Assembly: GCF_052044135.1 (NCBI RefSeq)
Contig: NZ_JBQDYF010000005.1
Span: 171,933 to 235,932 of the forward strand
Length of the DNA: 64,000 bases
Direction of reading: 5' to 3'
Source: Salinisphaera sp052044135
GTDB taxonomy: Bacteria > Pseudomonadota > Gammaproteobacteria > Nevskiales > Salinisphaeraceae
Of this stretch, positions 1 to 8,549 are shown piece after piece. Both the position numbers and the translations under genes were made by a program. Under the pieces are notes generated by a model that saw nothing but the letters and a program-made list of their open reading frames with translations, was not told where the DNA came from and searched no databases. Numbering within the stretch: the stretch's first letter is position 1; every line of letters starts with the position of its first letter.

Positions 1-877
1 CGTTCAGCCGATCGCTGTCGGCGATTTCGGCAAACCGGGCCGGTCGCAGACCGGCCCGTTGCATGGCCTGCACCACGCGGGGGCTGATCAGGGCGGCATA
101 CTCGCCGCGGTGGTCGTAGTCGACCATGGCCGGCGTGAGCCGGTCACGACTGGCCGGATGACAGTAGATTTCGGCTGGCGCGCCGCCATGCGCGGCGGCT
201 ATTGCCGCCAGAACCCGCGCTTCGGTCATGTGGCCGGTCGCCCGCAGGCCCAGCAGGCGGGCGTTGGATGCCACCCCGGACGCGGTCATGCGCCGCCGCA
301 TGTGCCGCAACCAGGGTGCCATCAGTGTGGTCTCGACCGCCGTACGCCAGCCGCCGTTGCCCGGCTCGCCGGCATCGTGGCGTGGCTCGTAGGGCCAGCG
401 CATGGCCCGCAGGCCATACTCGCCGCCGATACGCAGCGCCAGCGAGAGGATGGTGGGGTGCACGTGGAAATGCTTGTGTGCATTGACATGATCGAGGACC
501 AGCCCGGTGGCCGCGAATGCGTCGTACTGCGCCCGGATTTCCGCGGCGAGCTGCCGCCGCACACGCGGCCGAAAGAAAAAGCGCGCGCCGGCGCTGGCCA
601 TGCCGTCGTGGAAACGGCCATTGGCATCGACCAGATCGGGAATGACCGACCGGGGCAGCACGGCGCGGCCGTCGGTCAGCACCAGGTGCAGCCCGATGCC
701 GAGCGCGGGCCGCGCATGCGCCAGCGTCACCGCCTCCGGCGCGGCTTCTGCGCCCACCATGAGACTGGCCGCGCTCAGGATGCCCGCATCGTGGGCGTGC
801 GCGACAGCCTCGTTCACCGCCGGATGCAGGCCAAAGTCATCGGCCGTGACGATCACGCGCCCCGATGGCGCGCTCAT
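1..877 (-). CDS. hpnK: HpnK, hopanoid-associated deacetylase (C-terminus cut by left edge)
   Basis: YdjC/ChbG-like deacetylase of the HpnK family. Family knowledge: it removes the acetyl group from N-acetylglucosaminyl-bacteriohopanetetrol after HpnI has added the sugar. Seen: on the minus strand an ATG at 877 opens a frame that runs to the window edge (292 codons). The N-terminus reads RVIVTADDFGLHPAVNEA; the ADDFG motif carries the metal-binding Asp pair of the family. A His-rich motif, HVNAHKHFHVHP, near residues 128-140 supplies further ligands. It lies 46 bp downstream of hpnJ in the same direction, so it is probably the last gene of an hpnI-hpnJ-hpnK operon. The family is about 280-300 residues, so little should be missing. 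No damage is seen in the visible part. Confidence 0.9.
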   Translation of the reverse strand, partial: MSAPSGRVIVTADDFGLHPAVNEAVAHAHDAGILSAASLMVGAEAAPEAVTLAHARPALGIGLHLVLTDGRAVLPRSVIPDLVDANGRFHDGMASAGARFFFRPRVRRQLAAEIRAQYDAFAATGLVLDHVNAHKHFHVHPTILSLALRIGGEYGLRAMRWPYEPRHDAGEPGNGGWRTAVETTLMAPWLRHMRRRMTASGVASNARLLGLRATGHMTEARVLAAIAAAHGGAPAEIYCHPASRDRLTPAMVDYDHRGEYAALISPRVVQAMQRAGLRPARFAEIADSDRLN

Positions 878-923
878 CGCGGCCGAGTTTCGGCCGGCAT
901 GGCGTGGTCGCCCCGCGTCGGTC

Positions 924-2339
924 TCAACGATGACTCAGGAACTGCGCGAATTCGCGGCCCTCGCGCAACCGCCGTCCGATCATGCTGGGATGGCGCACCA
1001 TTTCGGCGGTGAGCTCGGCGATCTTGCCCGGCCGGAAGTAGAAGCGCTTGTAGAAGGTTTCCACCGACTCGAAGATCTCCTCCTTGCCCAGGTGCGGATA
1101 GCTGATCGGGGCGATCTGCACGCCATCGTCGTTGACCAGCGCCTCGGGGCCGCTGGCATCGAGCCAGCCGTTTTCCATGGCCTCGTCGTAAAGCCGAGTA
1201 CCCGGGTAGGGCGCGGCCAGGGACACCTGAATGGTGTGCGGGTTGATTTCCCGCGCGAAATCGATCGTCTCGCGAATCGTCTCGCGCGTTTCGCCGGGCA
1301 GCCCCAGGATGAAGGTGCCGTGGATGGTGATACCGAGCTTGCGGCAGTTCTTGGTGAACTCGCGGGCGATATCGGTACGCAGACCCTTCTTGATGTTATG
1401 CAGGATCTGGTTGTTGCCGGACTCGTAGCCCACCAGCAGCAGCCGCAGGCCGTTTTCCTTCATGATCTTGAGCGTCTTGTACGGCACATTGGCCTTGGCA
1501 TTGCACGACCAGGTGACGCCGAGCTTGCCCAGCCCCCGGGCGATCTCCTCCACCCGCGGCTTGAAGTCGGTGAAGGTGTCGTCGTCGAAGAAGATTTCCT
1601 TGACGTGCGGCATCTCGCGCTGGATATAGGCCACTTCCGCGACCACGTTCTCTGGGCTGCGCACCCGGTAACGATGCCCGCCGACCGTCTGCGGCCAGAG
1701 GCAGAAGGTGCATTTCGAACGGCAACCGCGCCCGGTGTAGAACGACACGTACGGGTGTTCGAGATAACCGATGAAGTAGTTCTCGATGGTCAGATCGCGC
1801 TTGTAGACCTCGGAGACGAACGGCAGCTCGTCCATGTTCTCGATCATCGGCCGATCGGGATTACGCACGTGCTCGCCGTTGGCATCGCGCCAGGTCAGCC
1901 CGAGAACGCCGGACAGGTCCCGACCTTCGGCGACTTCCTTGCAGGTGTAGTCGAATTCCTCGCGGCCCACGAAGTCGATGGCGGTGGACGCGCCCAGCGA
2001 GCCGTCCGGGTCCACGGCGACCTTGGCGCCGACCATGCCGATCAGCAGTTTGGGGTTCTCGCGCTTGAACGCTTCGGCGACTTTCACGTCGGTGGCGAAC
2101 GACGGCGAACTGGTATGCATGATCACCAGTTCGTACTCGTGCGCCAGCGGCAGCACGTCGTCCAGGGTCAGGCCGTCCGCGGGCGCGTCGATCAGCCGAC
2201 TGCCGGGGACCAGGGCCGCCGGCTGGGCCAGCCAGGTGGGGTACCAGAATGACTTGATTTCGCGCTTGGCCTGGTAGCGTGCGCCGGCACCGCCGTCGAA
2301 GCCGTCGAAGGAGGGCGGATGCAGGAAGAGCGTTTTCAT
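924..2339 (-). CDS. hpnJ: HpnJ, B12-binding-type radical SAM protein of hopanoid biosynthesis
   Basis: Radical SAM enzyme of the HpnJ family, 471 aa. Family knowledge: HpnJ is needed to turn glucosaminyl-bacteriohopanetetrol into the cyclitol ether by contracting the sugar ring. Seen: the [4Fe-4S] motif GRGCRSKCTFC (C-x3-C-x2-C) near residues 202-212. The N-terminal third (MKTLFLHPPSFDGFDGG..., with MHTSSPSFATDVKVAE) resembles the cobalamin-binding-like domain that precedes the radical SAM core in this family. A conserved FDDDTFT segment lies near residue 245 and HGTFILGLPGET near residue 340. The ATG shares one base with the hpnI stop (TGATG), which suggests translational coupling. hpnK follows after 46 bp. 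The order I-J-K matches the known biochemical set, so the call is firm. Confidence 0.95.
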   Translation of the reverse strand: MKTLFLHPPSFDGFDGGAGARYQAKREIKSFWYPTWLAQPAALVPGSRLIDAPADGLTLDDVLPLAHEYELVIMHTSSPSFATDVKVAEAFKRENPKLLIGMVGAKVAVDPDGSLGASTAIDFVGREEFDYTCKEVAEGRDLSGVLGLTWRDANGEHVRNPDRPMIENMDELPFVSEVYKRDLTIENYFIGYLEHPYVSFYTGRGCRSKCTFCLWPQTVGGHRYRVRSPENVVAEVAYIQREMPHVKEIFFDDDTFTDFKPRVEEIARGLGKLGVTWSCNAKANVPYKTLKIMKENGLRLLLVGYESGNNQILHNIKKGLRTDIAREFTKNCRKLGITIHGTFILGLPGETRETIRETIDFAREINPHTIQVSLAAPYPGTRLYDEAMENGWLDASGPEALVNDDGVQIAPISYPHLGKEEIFESVETFYKRFYFRPGKIAELTAEMVRHPSMIGRRLREGREFAQFLSHR

Positions 2340-3502
2340 CAGTGCTTATCCATTGACTGTGGTTTCATGGAGCCGTCGGAGCCGATCCGGTAGGTATAGC
2401 CTCGCCAGCGGATCGAACGGTTTGATAGTCCGTTGAGCCAGTCGTATAGCGTCAGGAACTCTCGCAACGGCCAAAGCCATAGGCCGTCGGTCGCGGCGCG
2501 CCCGGCACGACGGTTCTGAACCCCGTGCAAAGCCACGTCCGCAGTGATTGTCACACCCAGCAGTACGATAGAGATAGGCTGCGCGCAAGTCATTATAACG
2601 CCGCACAAGGCCGTGGGCAGTGTACAACTGACGAAAAGAAAGCCGTAACTGACCGGTGCGAGCAGACGGATCGTGCGCATCCATCGCGTTTCGTGGCGGC
2701 GCAGGCCGCGCAGGCCGGGTTCGTCGACCGTGGTTTCGACCACGACGTCCGACAGGACGATCGAGCGCCCGAGCGCGCGGATCTGTTGCCCGAGCCGGTG
2801 ATCGTCGGCCAGGTGGTCTGCCAGCGCGGCAAAGCCGCCGATCCGGGCGAGATCCTCGCGGCGCAGCGCCAGGGTCGCGCCCGCCGCGTAGTCCTGTACT
2901 CCAAACAGACGGGCCACGAGTACCGACGGCATGAACCAGTCGTCGATGAAAAGTGTCGCAAGACGGGACCAGCGCGCCGCGGTCGGCCGGCCGCGATAAA
3001 GGCAGGTCACCAGGCCCACGTCCGAATCGGCGAGCGGCGCGGTCACACGGTGGAGGTAGTCGGGGCGGACATGGATGTCGCTGTCAGCCAGTACGAGGTG
3101 CTCGTGGCGCGCCGCGGTCATCATGTTGACCAGGTTGCTGACCTTGCGATTGGCGCCCCATTCACGCGCATCGAGCACGATGTCGATGTCGTGCTCCGGA
3201 TAGGCCGCACGGATGCGCCGGGCCACGGCAAGCGCCGGATCCGTTTCGTCCTGCACACCGAACACGATCTGGAATTCCGGGTAATCCTGTTCCACGCATG
3301 AGCGCAGGGATGATTCGAGCTCGGTCTCGGCGCCGCACAGCGGCTTGAGCAGCGTGACCGGCGGTGCCGCGCCACGGGCTGCGGTGCGGCGCCGTTGCTT
3401 CGGGCCCAGACAGGCCGCCAGCAGTGCCATCAGGCTGTAGCCGCCGGCAAGACCGGCCAGGACAAAACCCAGGGTGTGGAAGACCTCGGAAGCGTTTATC
3501 AC
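2339..3502 (-). CDS. hpnI: HpnI, hopanoid glycosyltransferase (GT2 family)
   Basis: Family 2 glycosyltransferase, HpnI family. Family knowledge: it transfers N-acetylglucosamine to bacteriohopanetetrol at the cytoplasmic membrane. Seen: an N-terminal membrane segment (FHTLGFVLAGLAGGYSLMAL), a GT2 core with TLLKPLCGAE, LADSDIHVRPDY (DxD-type Asp residues) and LADDHRLGQQIRALG, then C-terminal hydrophobic stretches. I chose the GTG at 3502 (387 aa). The frame stays open upstream to an ATG at 3739, but the extra 79 residues are Arg-rich and non-hydrophobic and look unlike family N-termini. No strong Shine-Dalgarno site is visible before the GTG, so the exact start is uncertain. It is the first gene of the hpnIJK operon, overlapping hpnJ by one base. 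Confidence 0.9.
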   Translation of the reverse strand: MINASEVFHTLGFVLAGLAGGYSLMALLAACLGPKQRRRTAARGAAPPVTLLKPLCGAETELESSLRSCVEQDYPEFQIVFGVQDETDPALAVARRIRAAYPEHDIDIVLDAREWGANRKVSNLVNMMTAARHEHLVLADSDIHVRPDYLHRVTAPLADSDVGLVTCLYRGRPTAARWSRLATLFIDDWFMPSVLVARLFGVQDYAAGATLALRREDLARIGGFAALADHLADDHRLGQQIRALGRSIVLSDVVVETTVDEPGLRGLRRHETRWMRTIRLLAPVSYGFLFVSCTLPTALCGVIMTCAQPISIVLLGVTITADVALHGVQNRRAGRAATDGLWLWPLREFLTLYDWLNGLSNRSIRWRGYTYRIGSDGSMKPQSMDKH

Positions 3503-3761
3503 ATCGGCGCAGGGTTGGGGCTGAATTCGATCGGCACGTGACGGCGGGGCCGTGCCGAATTCGTCGGGGCGGCAGACGATAGCGCAAAAGCGGGGTTCGC
3601 GCAGTGACAGCGCGACCGCACGCACGGTCCGGCCACGCGAATCCATCCGCTTGTTTTGGTGCACTTTCCGCGCCATTGCCGCGTTGCGGCCACGGGCTGC
3701 ATGCCGGCAGACTGGCCGTGGCCGCGCCTTGTGCGGCACGAAAAATCACGCGAATACAGAC

Positions 3762-4781
3762 CTAGGCTGCCGGACCAGCGGCGCGCGCCTCGTCGGCAAT
3801 ATCGATCACCACCTTGCCGATCGCAGCACCCGCTTCCAGATGCGCGTGCGCGGCGCCCACATCGCCCAGGTTGAAACGGCGCTCGTCGAGCAGTGGCACA
3901 AGCTGGCCCGCGGCCACCAGCGCGCCCGCCCGGGTGAGGATGTCGCCGTGGTGCGCCGGATTCACGCCGTTGAGCATGGCCGTGAGCATGAAGATCGTAT
4001 GCAGGGTCAGGCTCTTGGTGTGCATCGGCGTCAGATCGGCCGAGTATTGTGACACGATGGTCGCCACCTGGCCGTTGACGCGGACCGCGTCGAACGACTT
4101 GGCGATGTCCGAGCCGCCGGTGGCGTCGAAGATCACGTCGAAGCCGCGGCCGCCGGTCAGCCGCGCGACGTATTCAGCGACCGATTCCTCGCGATAGTGA
4201 ATGGTCTCGTCGGCCCCGCAGCGGCGCGCGATGGCCGCCTTGTCGGCGCTCGAGACCGTGGCCGCCACGCGCGCCCCCTGGGCCTTGGCGATCTGGATCG
4301 CGATATGGCCGACACCGCCGGCACCGCCGTGGATGAGCACATGATCGCCGGGCGCGACGCGCGTTCGATCGACCAGTGCTTCCCACGCCGTGATCGTAAC
4401 CAGCGGCAGGGCCGCGGTTTCGCGCCAGCCGAGCCCGGCCGGCTTGAATGCCATCAATTCGGCATCGACCACCACGTACTCGCCGTAGGCGCCGCCGCGA
4501 CCGACCAGGCCGGCCGCGCAGCCATAGACGGCATCGCCGACGGCAAACTGCCGCACGTGGTCGCCCACCGCGTCGACTTCACCGGCCACGTCGCAGCCGA
4601 GCACGGCCGGTAGCGCGGGTGCGATCGCCGGGCCGGCGGCGCGGAGCTTGGTGTCGACCGGGTTCACGCTCGAGGCGATCTGGCGCACGCGAATCTGGCC
4701 CGGCCCCGGTGCGGGCAGCGCCACATCGGCGGGCTCGAAGACATCGGGCGTGCCGAATTGTCGAATCTGTTGAACTTGCAT
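3762..4781 (-). CDS. Zinc-independent alcohol dehydrogenase / quinone oxidoreductase (MDR family)
   Basis: Medium-chain dehydrogenase/reductase of the quinone oxidoreductase type, 339 aa from the ATG at 4781. The frame extends upstream to 4949 but those residues are unlike the family. Seen: a GroES-like N-terminal half (SSVNPVDTKLRAAG; PAVLGCDVAGEVDAVGDHV) and a Rossmann half with the nucleotide-binding motif HGGAGGVGHIAIQIAK near residue 150. The Cys/His zinc ligands of true zinc ADHs are not apparent, which favours an NADPH:quinone reductase or crotonase-like role. The substrate cannot be told from sequence. It ends about 260 bp upstream of the hpnI start region in the same direction. It is probably its own unit, divergent from the lipase gene at 4973. 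Confidence 0.85.
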   Translation of the reverse strand: MQVQQIRQFGTPDVFEPADVALPAPGPGQIRVRQIASSVNPVDTKLRAAGPAIAPALPAVLGCDVAGEVDAVGDHVRQFAVGDAVYGCAAGLVGRGGAYGEYVVVDAELMAFKPAGLGWRETAALPLVTITAWEALVDRTRVAPGDHVLIHGGAGGVGHIAIQIAKAQGARVAATVSSADKAAIARRCGADETIHYREESVAEYVARLTGGRGFDVIFDATGGSDIAKSFDAVRVNGQVATIVSQYSADLTPMHTKSLTLHTIFMLTAMLNGVNPAHHGDILTRAGALVAAGQLVPLLDERRFNLGDVGAAHAHLEAGAAIGKVVIDIADEARAAGPAA

Positions 4782-4972
4782 TGAGAAGCCGAAGGCTTGG
4801 ATTTCGCTGCTCAACATACGCCAAGCAAGGCATTTCGGCATAGCCGCATGGCAGACCAAGGTGCAGTGTCGCGCGATTCCCGGGCCCCGCATTGTGCATT
4901 TCAGAGCGCGGGTCGCGGCCCGATTGCAAGACGCGGCGGCGATGAGCAACGCTTTGCATCCTTGGGGGAATC

Positions 4973-7279
4973 ATGAAGCGGAACTGGACACTGGGTGTCG
5001 CCATCGCCATCGCCATGGCGGCGTCGCTGGCTGCCTGCGGCGGCAACAGTAGCGACGACAACAGCCAGGCCAGCGCGTCCGGCACGGAGGCTCGCAGCCT
5101 GTATGCGCCGGCTTCCCAGAATGCGGTGATCCCGTTTCCGAACAATCTGCTGTTCGTCGATGCCAGCAACACCACCGGCCTGCTGGCCGGCGTGAGCGCC
5201 GATGGCACGCTCAATATCCCGGATACGACCGGTGCCAATCCGGTGATCGCCGACGCGAACAAGCTGGACGGGTTCTCCACCACCGATAATCTGTATGCCG
5301 ATTTCTCCGGCGCGGATATCGACGTCGCCACGGCCAATAATGGCAGCGTACGCGTTATTGATGCGGCGACCGGGTCGGAACTCGCGGCCGGCACCGACTT
5401 CGACGTGGTGAAATCGCCCGACGTGGTCGACCACACGCGGTTGCTGATTCGGCCGCTCAAGCCGCTGGACCCGGCCACCACGTACTACGTGGTCATCACC
5501 GACCAGCTCAAGACCACCAATGGCGGCCGTGTGGCGCCCAGCGATCAATTCGCGATCGCGGACTCGGCCAGCGCGGTCGGCTCCGATGCCAATCCGGCGG
5601 CCCACTTCAGCGCGGCGCAGCAGGCCACCCTGGAATCCATCCGCAGCCAGCAGATCCGCCCGATCCTCGACAGCGTGCCCGGCGCCAGCGCCAGCAATGT
5701 CGTCGTGGCCTGGCAGTTCACCACTCAGAGCATCGGTGCGTCATTGCGGTATATCGCGGCGCACCCGACGCCCAACCCGAACGGCAGCAGCGACGGCGGC
5801 ATTCGTGTCCAGCCGCTGCCCGACGGCCATGGCGGTCAGCTTTCGACCGGTGATATCAACGCCAGCCTGCCCGATACCGCGAATATCTACCAGGGGACGG
5901 TGGATCTGTCGTACTACCTCGCCGCCGCCGCGCACGACGGCACCTCGCCGCCGGCGCCCCTGACCACTTACTGGGTTTCCGATGGCAAGGCCGCCCCGGG
6001 CCATGCGACGCTGCGCACGCCGAGCGGCGGCTCGATCCCGTGCAGCGTGCTGGCGGCCAGCGATTCCACCACGGGCTGCTTTCCGTATCCCAAGGTGCGC
6101 TCGGTGCAATCGGTACCGGTGCTGGTGGCCGTGCCGAACGCCAACAGTCCGAGCGGCGGCACGCCGCCCGCGGGCGGCTGGCCGGTGGTGATCTTCCAGC
6201 ATGGCATTACCGGCGATCGCACCAACATGTTCGCGGTGGCCCCCGTGCTGGCCGCGGCCGGTTTCGTGACCGTAGCCATCGATCTGCCGCTGCACGGGCT
6301 TGCGCCGGGTAACGCGCTGGCGATCAGCGGTCACGAGCGGACCTTCAACCTGGATGCCAACGGCGACGGTGCGGTCGATCCGTCCGGGGCGAATTTCATC
6401 AGCCTGACCAGCCCGATCACCTCGCGCGACAGCCTGCGCGAGGCGGTGGCCGATCTGATCGATCTCAACGCTACCGTCATGCAGAGCTCGATTACCGTCG
6501 TGGGCGGAACCGCGATCAAGCTCAACGGGCAGCCGAGCCAGTTCCTCGGTCATTCGCTGGGCGCGATCGTGGGGTCGACGCTGATGGGCGTGACCTCGGC
6601 GAGCGCCTTCGACGCGGCGACGCTCGCCAACCCGGGCGGTGGCGTCATCCGCCTGCTGGGCGGTTCGGCGGCGTTCGGCCCGAAGATCGCGGCGGGGCTG
6701 AAGGCGGCCGGTGTCGGTGCGGGCAGCGAGGCCTATCAAAACTTCCTGCGCCTGGCCCAGACCATCGTCGACGGCGGCGATCCGATCAACTACGCCAAAA
6801 CCGTGGCGGTGCGCCATCCGTTGCATATGATCGAGGTTGTGGGGGGCGGCAACGGCGGCGTGAATCCGCCCGATCTGGTGGTGCCGAACGCGGTACCGGC
6901 CAACGTCGGTCCGGACTTCACGCCGGCGACCAGCGGCGCCTGTCCGGTCACCGCCGGCTATACCCCGGCGCTGGATACCGTCTGTGTCGGCGGGCCGTTG
7001 TCGGGCACCAATCCGTTGGTGGCGGCGATGGGTCTGGCTTCGGTCGCCGAAAGCGTGCCTTTCCAGGCCGGCAGCCAGCCAGCCGACAGCGTGGTGCGCT
7101 TTGCCAGCGGTGCGCACAGCACGATCCTGGATCCGACCGCGGGCACGGCCAATGGCAGCGTCGATCCGCAGGAAGGCGCGGCGACCACGGCTGAAATGCA
7201 GTGCGAGAGTGCCGGCTTCCTGGCGGCGGCAGCCGCCGGTGTCGCCAGCCCGACGATTCCCCTGGGCTGTCGGCAGTAG
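4973..7279 (+). CDS. Extracellular lipase lipoprotein, Pla-1/cef (VolA-like) family
   Basis: Large secreted lipase, 768 aa. Seen: a lipoprotein signal peptide with the lipobox LAAC around residues 19-22 (MKRNWTLGVAIAIAMAASLA-AC), followed by a Gly/Asn/Ser-rich linker. The virulence-factor-lipase N-terminal domain has the typical start PASQNAVIPFPNNLLF and PLDPATTYYVVITDQLKT. The alpha/beta hydrolase part contains VIFQHGITGDRTNMF (oxyanion region) and the nucleophile elbow GHSLG near residue 525. The C-terminal FASGAHSTILDP supplies the probable catalytic His. Related proteins (Pla-1/cef, VolA) are surface lipases or lysophospholipases. The ATG at 4973 has GGGGGAATC just upstream as a ribosome site. 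It stands alone and no chaperone gene lies next to it. Confidence 0.88.
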   Translation: MKRNWTLGVAIAIAMAASLAACGGNSSDDNSQASASGTEARSLYAPASQNAVIPFPNNLLFVDASNTTGLLAGVSADGTLNIPDTTGANPVIADANKLDGFSTTDNLYADFSGADIDVATANNGSVRVIDAATGSELAAGTDFDVVKSPDVVDHTRLLIRPLKPLDPATTYYVVITDQLKTTNGGRVAPSDQFAIADSASAVGSDANPAAHFSAAQQATLESIRSQQIRPILDSVPGASASNVVVAWQFTTQSIGASLRYIAAHPTPNPNGSSDGGIRVQPLPDGHGGQLSTGDINASLPDTANIYQGTVDLSYYLAAAAHDGTSPPAPLTTYWVSDGKAAPGHATLRTPSGGSIPCSVLAASDSTTGCFPYPKVRSVQSVPVLVAVPNANSPSGGTPPAGGWPVVIFQHGITGDRTNMFAVAPVLAAAGFVTVAIDLPLHGLAPGNALAISGHERTFNLDANGDGAVDPSGANFISLTSPITSRDSLREAVADLIDLNATVMQSSITVVGGTAIKLNGQPSQFLGHSLGAIVGSTLMGVTSASAFDAATLANPGGGVIRLLGGSAAFGPKIAAGLKAAGVGAGSEAYQNFLRLAQTIVDGGDPINYAKTVAVRHPLHMIEVVGGGNGGVNPPDLVVPNAVPANVGPDFTPATSGACPVTAGYTPALDTVCVGGPLSGTNPLVAAMGLASVAESVPFQAGSQPADSVVRFASGAHSTILDPTAGTANGSVDPQEGAATTAEMQCESAGFLAAAAAGVASPTIPLGCRQ

Positions 7280-7491
7280 GCGCGCGACCGGCGGCGTGCC
7301 GTCGCCGGTTCGGGCACGCCGCGCCCGCCCGCCGGTCTGTCCGGGGCGGGGCGCGGCGTTGTCGCATCCGGGCGCGGCTGGCTACACTACCCGGCCGACC
7401 GGGTTCAGGCCGGCACAGCGCTCCCGCGCCGCTGCCCGAGCCCGGCATGGTTTCCATCCATGCGCCGCATCGCGCCGTCCGAGCATCGTCA

Positions 7492-8058
7492 ATGAGCATC
7501 AAGTCCGACAAGTGGATCCGCCGCATGGCCGAGAGCGAAGGCATGATCGAGCCCTTCGAGCCCGGCCAGGTGCGAGAGCGCGACGGCGAGAAGATCGTCT
7601 CCTACGGCGTGTCCAGCTATGGCTACGACGTGCGCTGTTCGCCGCACTTCAAGATCTTCACCAACATCAACACGGCGGTGGTCGATCCCAAGGCGTTCGA
7701 TTCGAGGGGCTTCGTGGATTTCGAAGGCGAGACCTGCATCATCCCGCCGAATTCGTTCGCGCTGGCCTCGACGGTTGAGTACTTTCGCATCCCGCGCAGC
7801 GTGCTCACGATCTGCCTCGGCAAGTCGACCTATGCCCGCTGCGGCATCATCGTCAATGTCACACCGCTGGAGCCCGAGTGGGAAGGCCACGTGACGCTCG
7901 AGTTCTCCAACACCACGACGCTGCCGGCGAAGATCTACGCCAATGAAGGCGTGGCACAGATGCTGTTCCTGGAATCGGACGAAGTCTGCGAAACGTCCTA
8001 CGCCGACCGCGGCGGCAAGTACCAGGGCCAGCGCGGCGTGACCCTGCCGCGCGCCTGA
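7492..8058 (+). CDS. dcd: dCTP deaminase
   Basis: dCTP deaminase, 188 aa, which makes dUTP from dCTP for thymidylate synthesis. Seen: the start MSIKSDKWIRRMAESEGM is the family N-terminus. The trimer core YGVSSYGYDVRCSPHFKIF and the catalytic segment GKSTYARCGIIVNVTPLEPEWEGH (the family's catalytic Arg and Glu) are intact, and the C-terminal GGKYQGQRGVTLPRA is conserved. The length matches the 188-193 residues usual in gammaproteobacteria. The ATG at 7492 was chosen over upstream in-frame codons because the extra residues are Arg-rich and unrelated to the family. It is separated from the lipase gene by 212 bp and is probably transcribed independently. Confidence 0.95.
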   Translation: MSIKSDKWIRRMAESEGMIEPFEPGQVRERDGEKIVSYGVSSYGYDVRCSPHFKIFTNINTAVVDPKAFDSRGFVDFEGETCIIPPNSFALASTVEYFRIPRSVLTICLGKSTYARCGIIVNVTPLEPEWEGHVTLEFSNTTTLPAKIYANEGVAQMLFLESDEVCETSYADRGGKYQGQRGVTLPRA

Positions 8059-8113
8059 ACCCGTTGGCCAAGGCGTTTCTTGCGCGCAGTCGGCTGAGTA
8101 AGAAAGGGCATTT

Positions 8114-8500
8114 GTCCGCAAATGCACACGAATGAGCGCCAATAAGAAGAAAGATTAAGACAGTGCTGCTTCAGCTGTGCGAGCAAATTGCGTCGTCAAG
8201 CCGTTGCGTGAGCTGTATCCCTGCTCGGCAGCGTTTTGATGAAGGCCAACGGATGACTTGAGCGGTTATGGTCAGTCGAAAACGTGCTTCGGGCGCTGGG
8301 ATGCATAGTCCGCCACTATTGATCCGGCATCAAAACAGCTGACTTCATCAGCTGTTTTCAAGGCTTCGCGGCCGATGGCCGCGGCGAGCATGCGATCGCA
8401 TACTCGCGCTATTAACCCGAAAAATCATCTATTTTTGTGCCGTGTTAATAACGCTAATGCAAGAGTTCGTGTGCTCTTCATTCTGCGTTTATTTGCGGAC
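8114..8500 (+). repeat. Intergenic inverted-repeat element of phased decamers (copy 1)
   Basis: The gap between dcd and the DUF3108 gene (8059-8549) has no credible gene. It is bounded by an exact 10 bp inverted repeat: GTCCGCAAAT at 8114-8123 and ATTTGCGGAC at 8491-8500. Next to each end the sequence runs in 10 bp steps (CGCAAATGCA, CACGAATGAG, CGCCAATAAG from 8117; the reverse words end at 8500). The interior is more AT-rich than its neighbours and includes the hairpin at 8332-8358. Similar elements lie at 14275-14543, 36083-36277 and 57471-57827. No transposase is encoded, so if it is mobile it is a MITE-like passenger. Confidence 0.6.
8332..8358 (+). terminator. Bidirectional rho-independent-type hairpin
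   Basis: A perfect 11 bp stem, AAAACAGCTGA / TCAGCTGTTTT, with a 5-base loop (8343-8347). The A4 and T4 at the stem ends give a short T run on either strand, so it could end transcription of dcd (+) and of the purM-purN-DUF3108 operon (-). The GC content of the stem is modest, so its strength is uncertain. Confidence 0.55.
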
Positions 8501-8549
8501 TGATTTTCATCGGTCGGGCCTCACAGTCGATAACAGGCCAAACCGCTGA

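Noticed and set aside
59..1012. Long plus-strand frames over the hpnK and hpnJ region
   Set aside because: They are antisense to hpnK and hpnJ, are rich in Arg/His/Pro, and show no domain; high GC creates such frames throughout the window.
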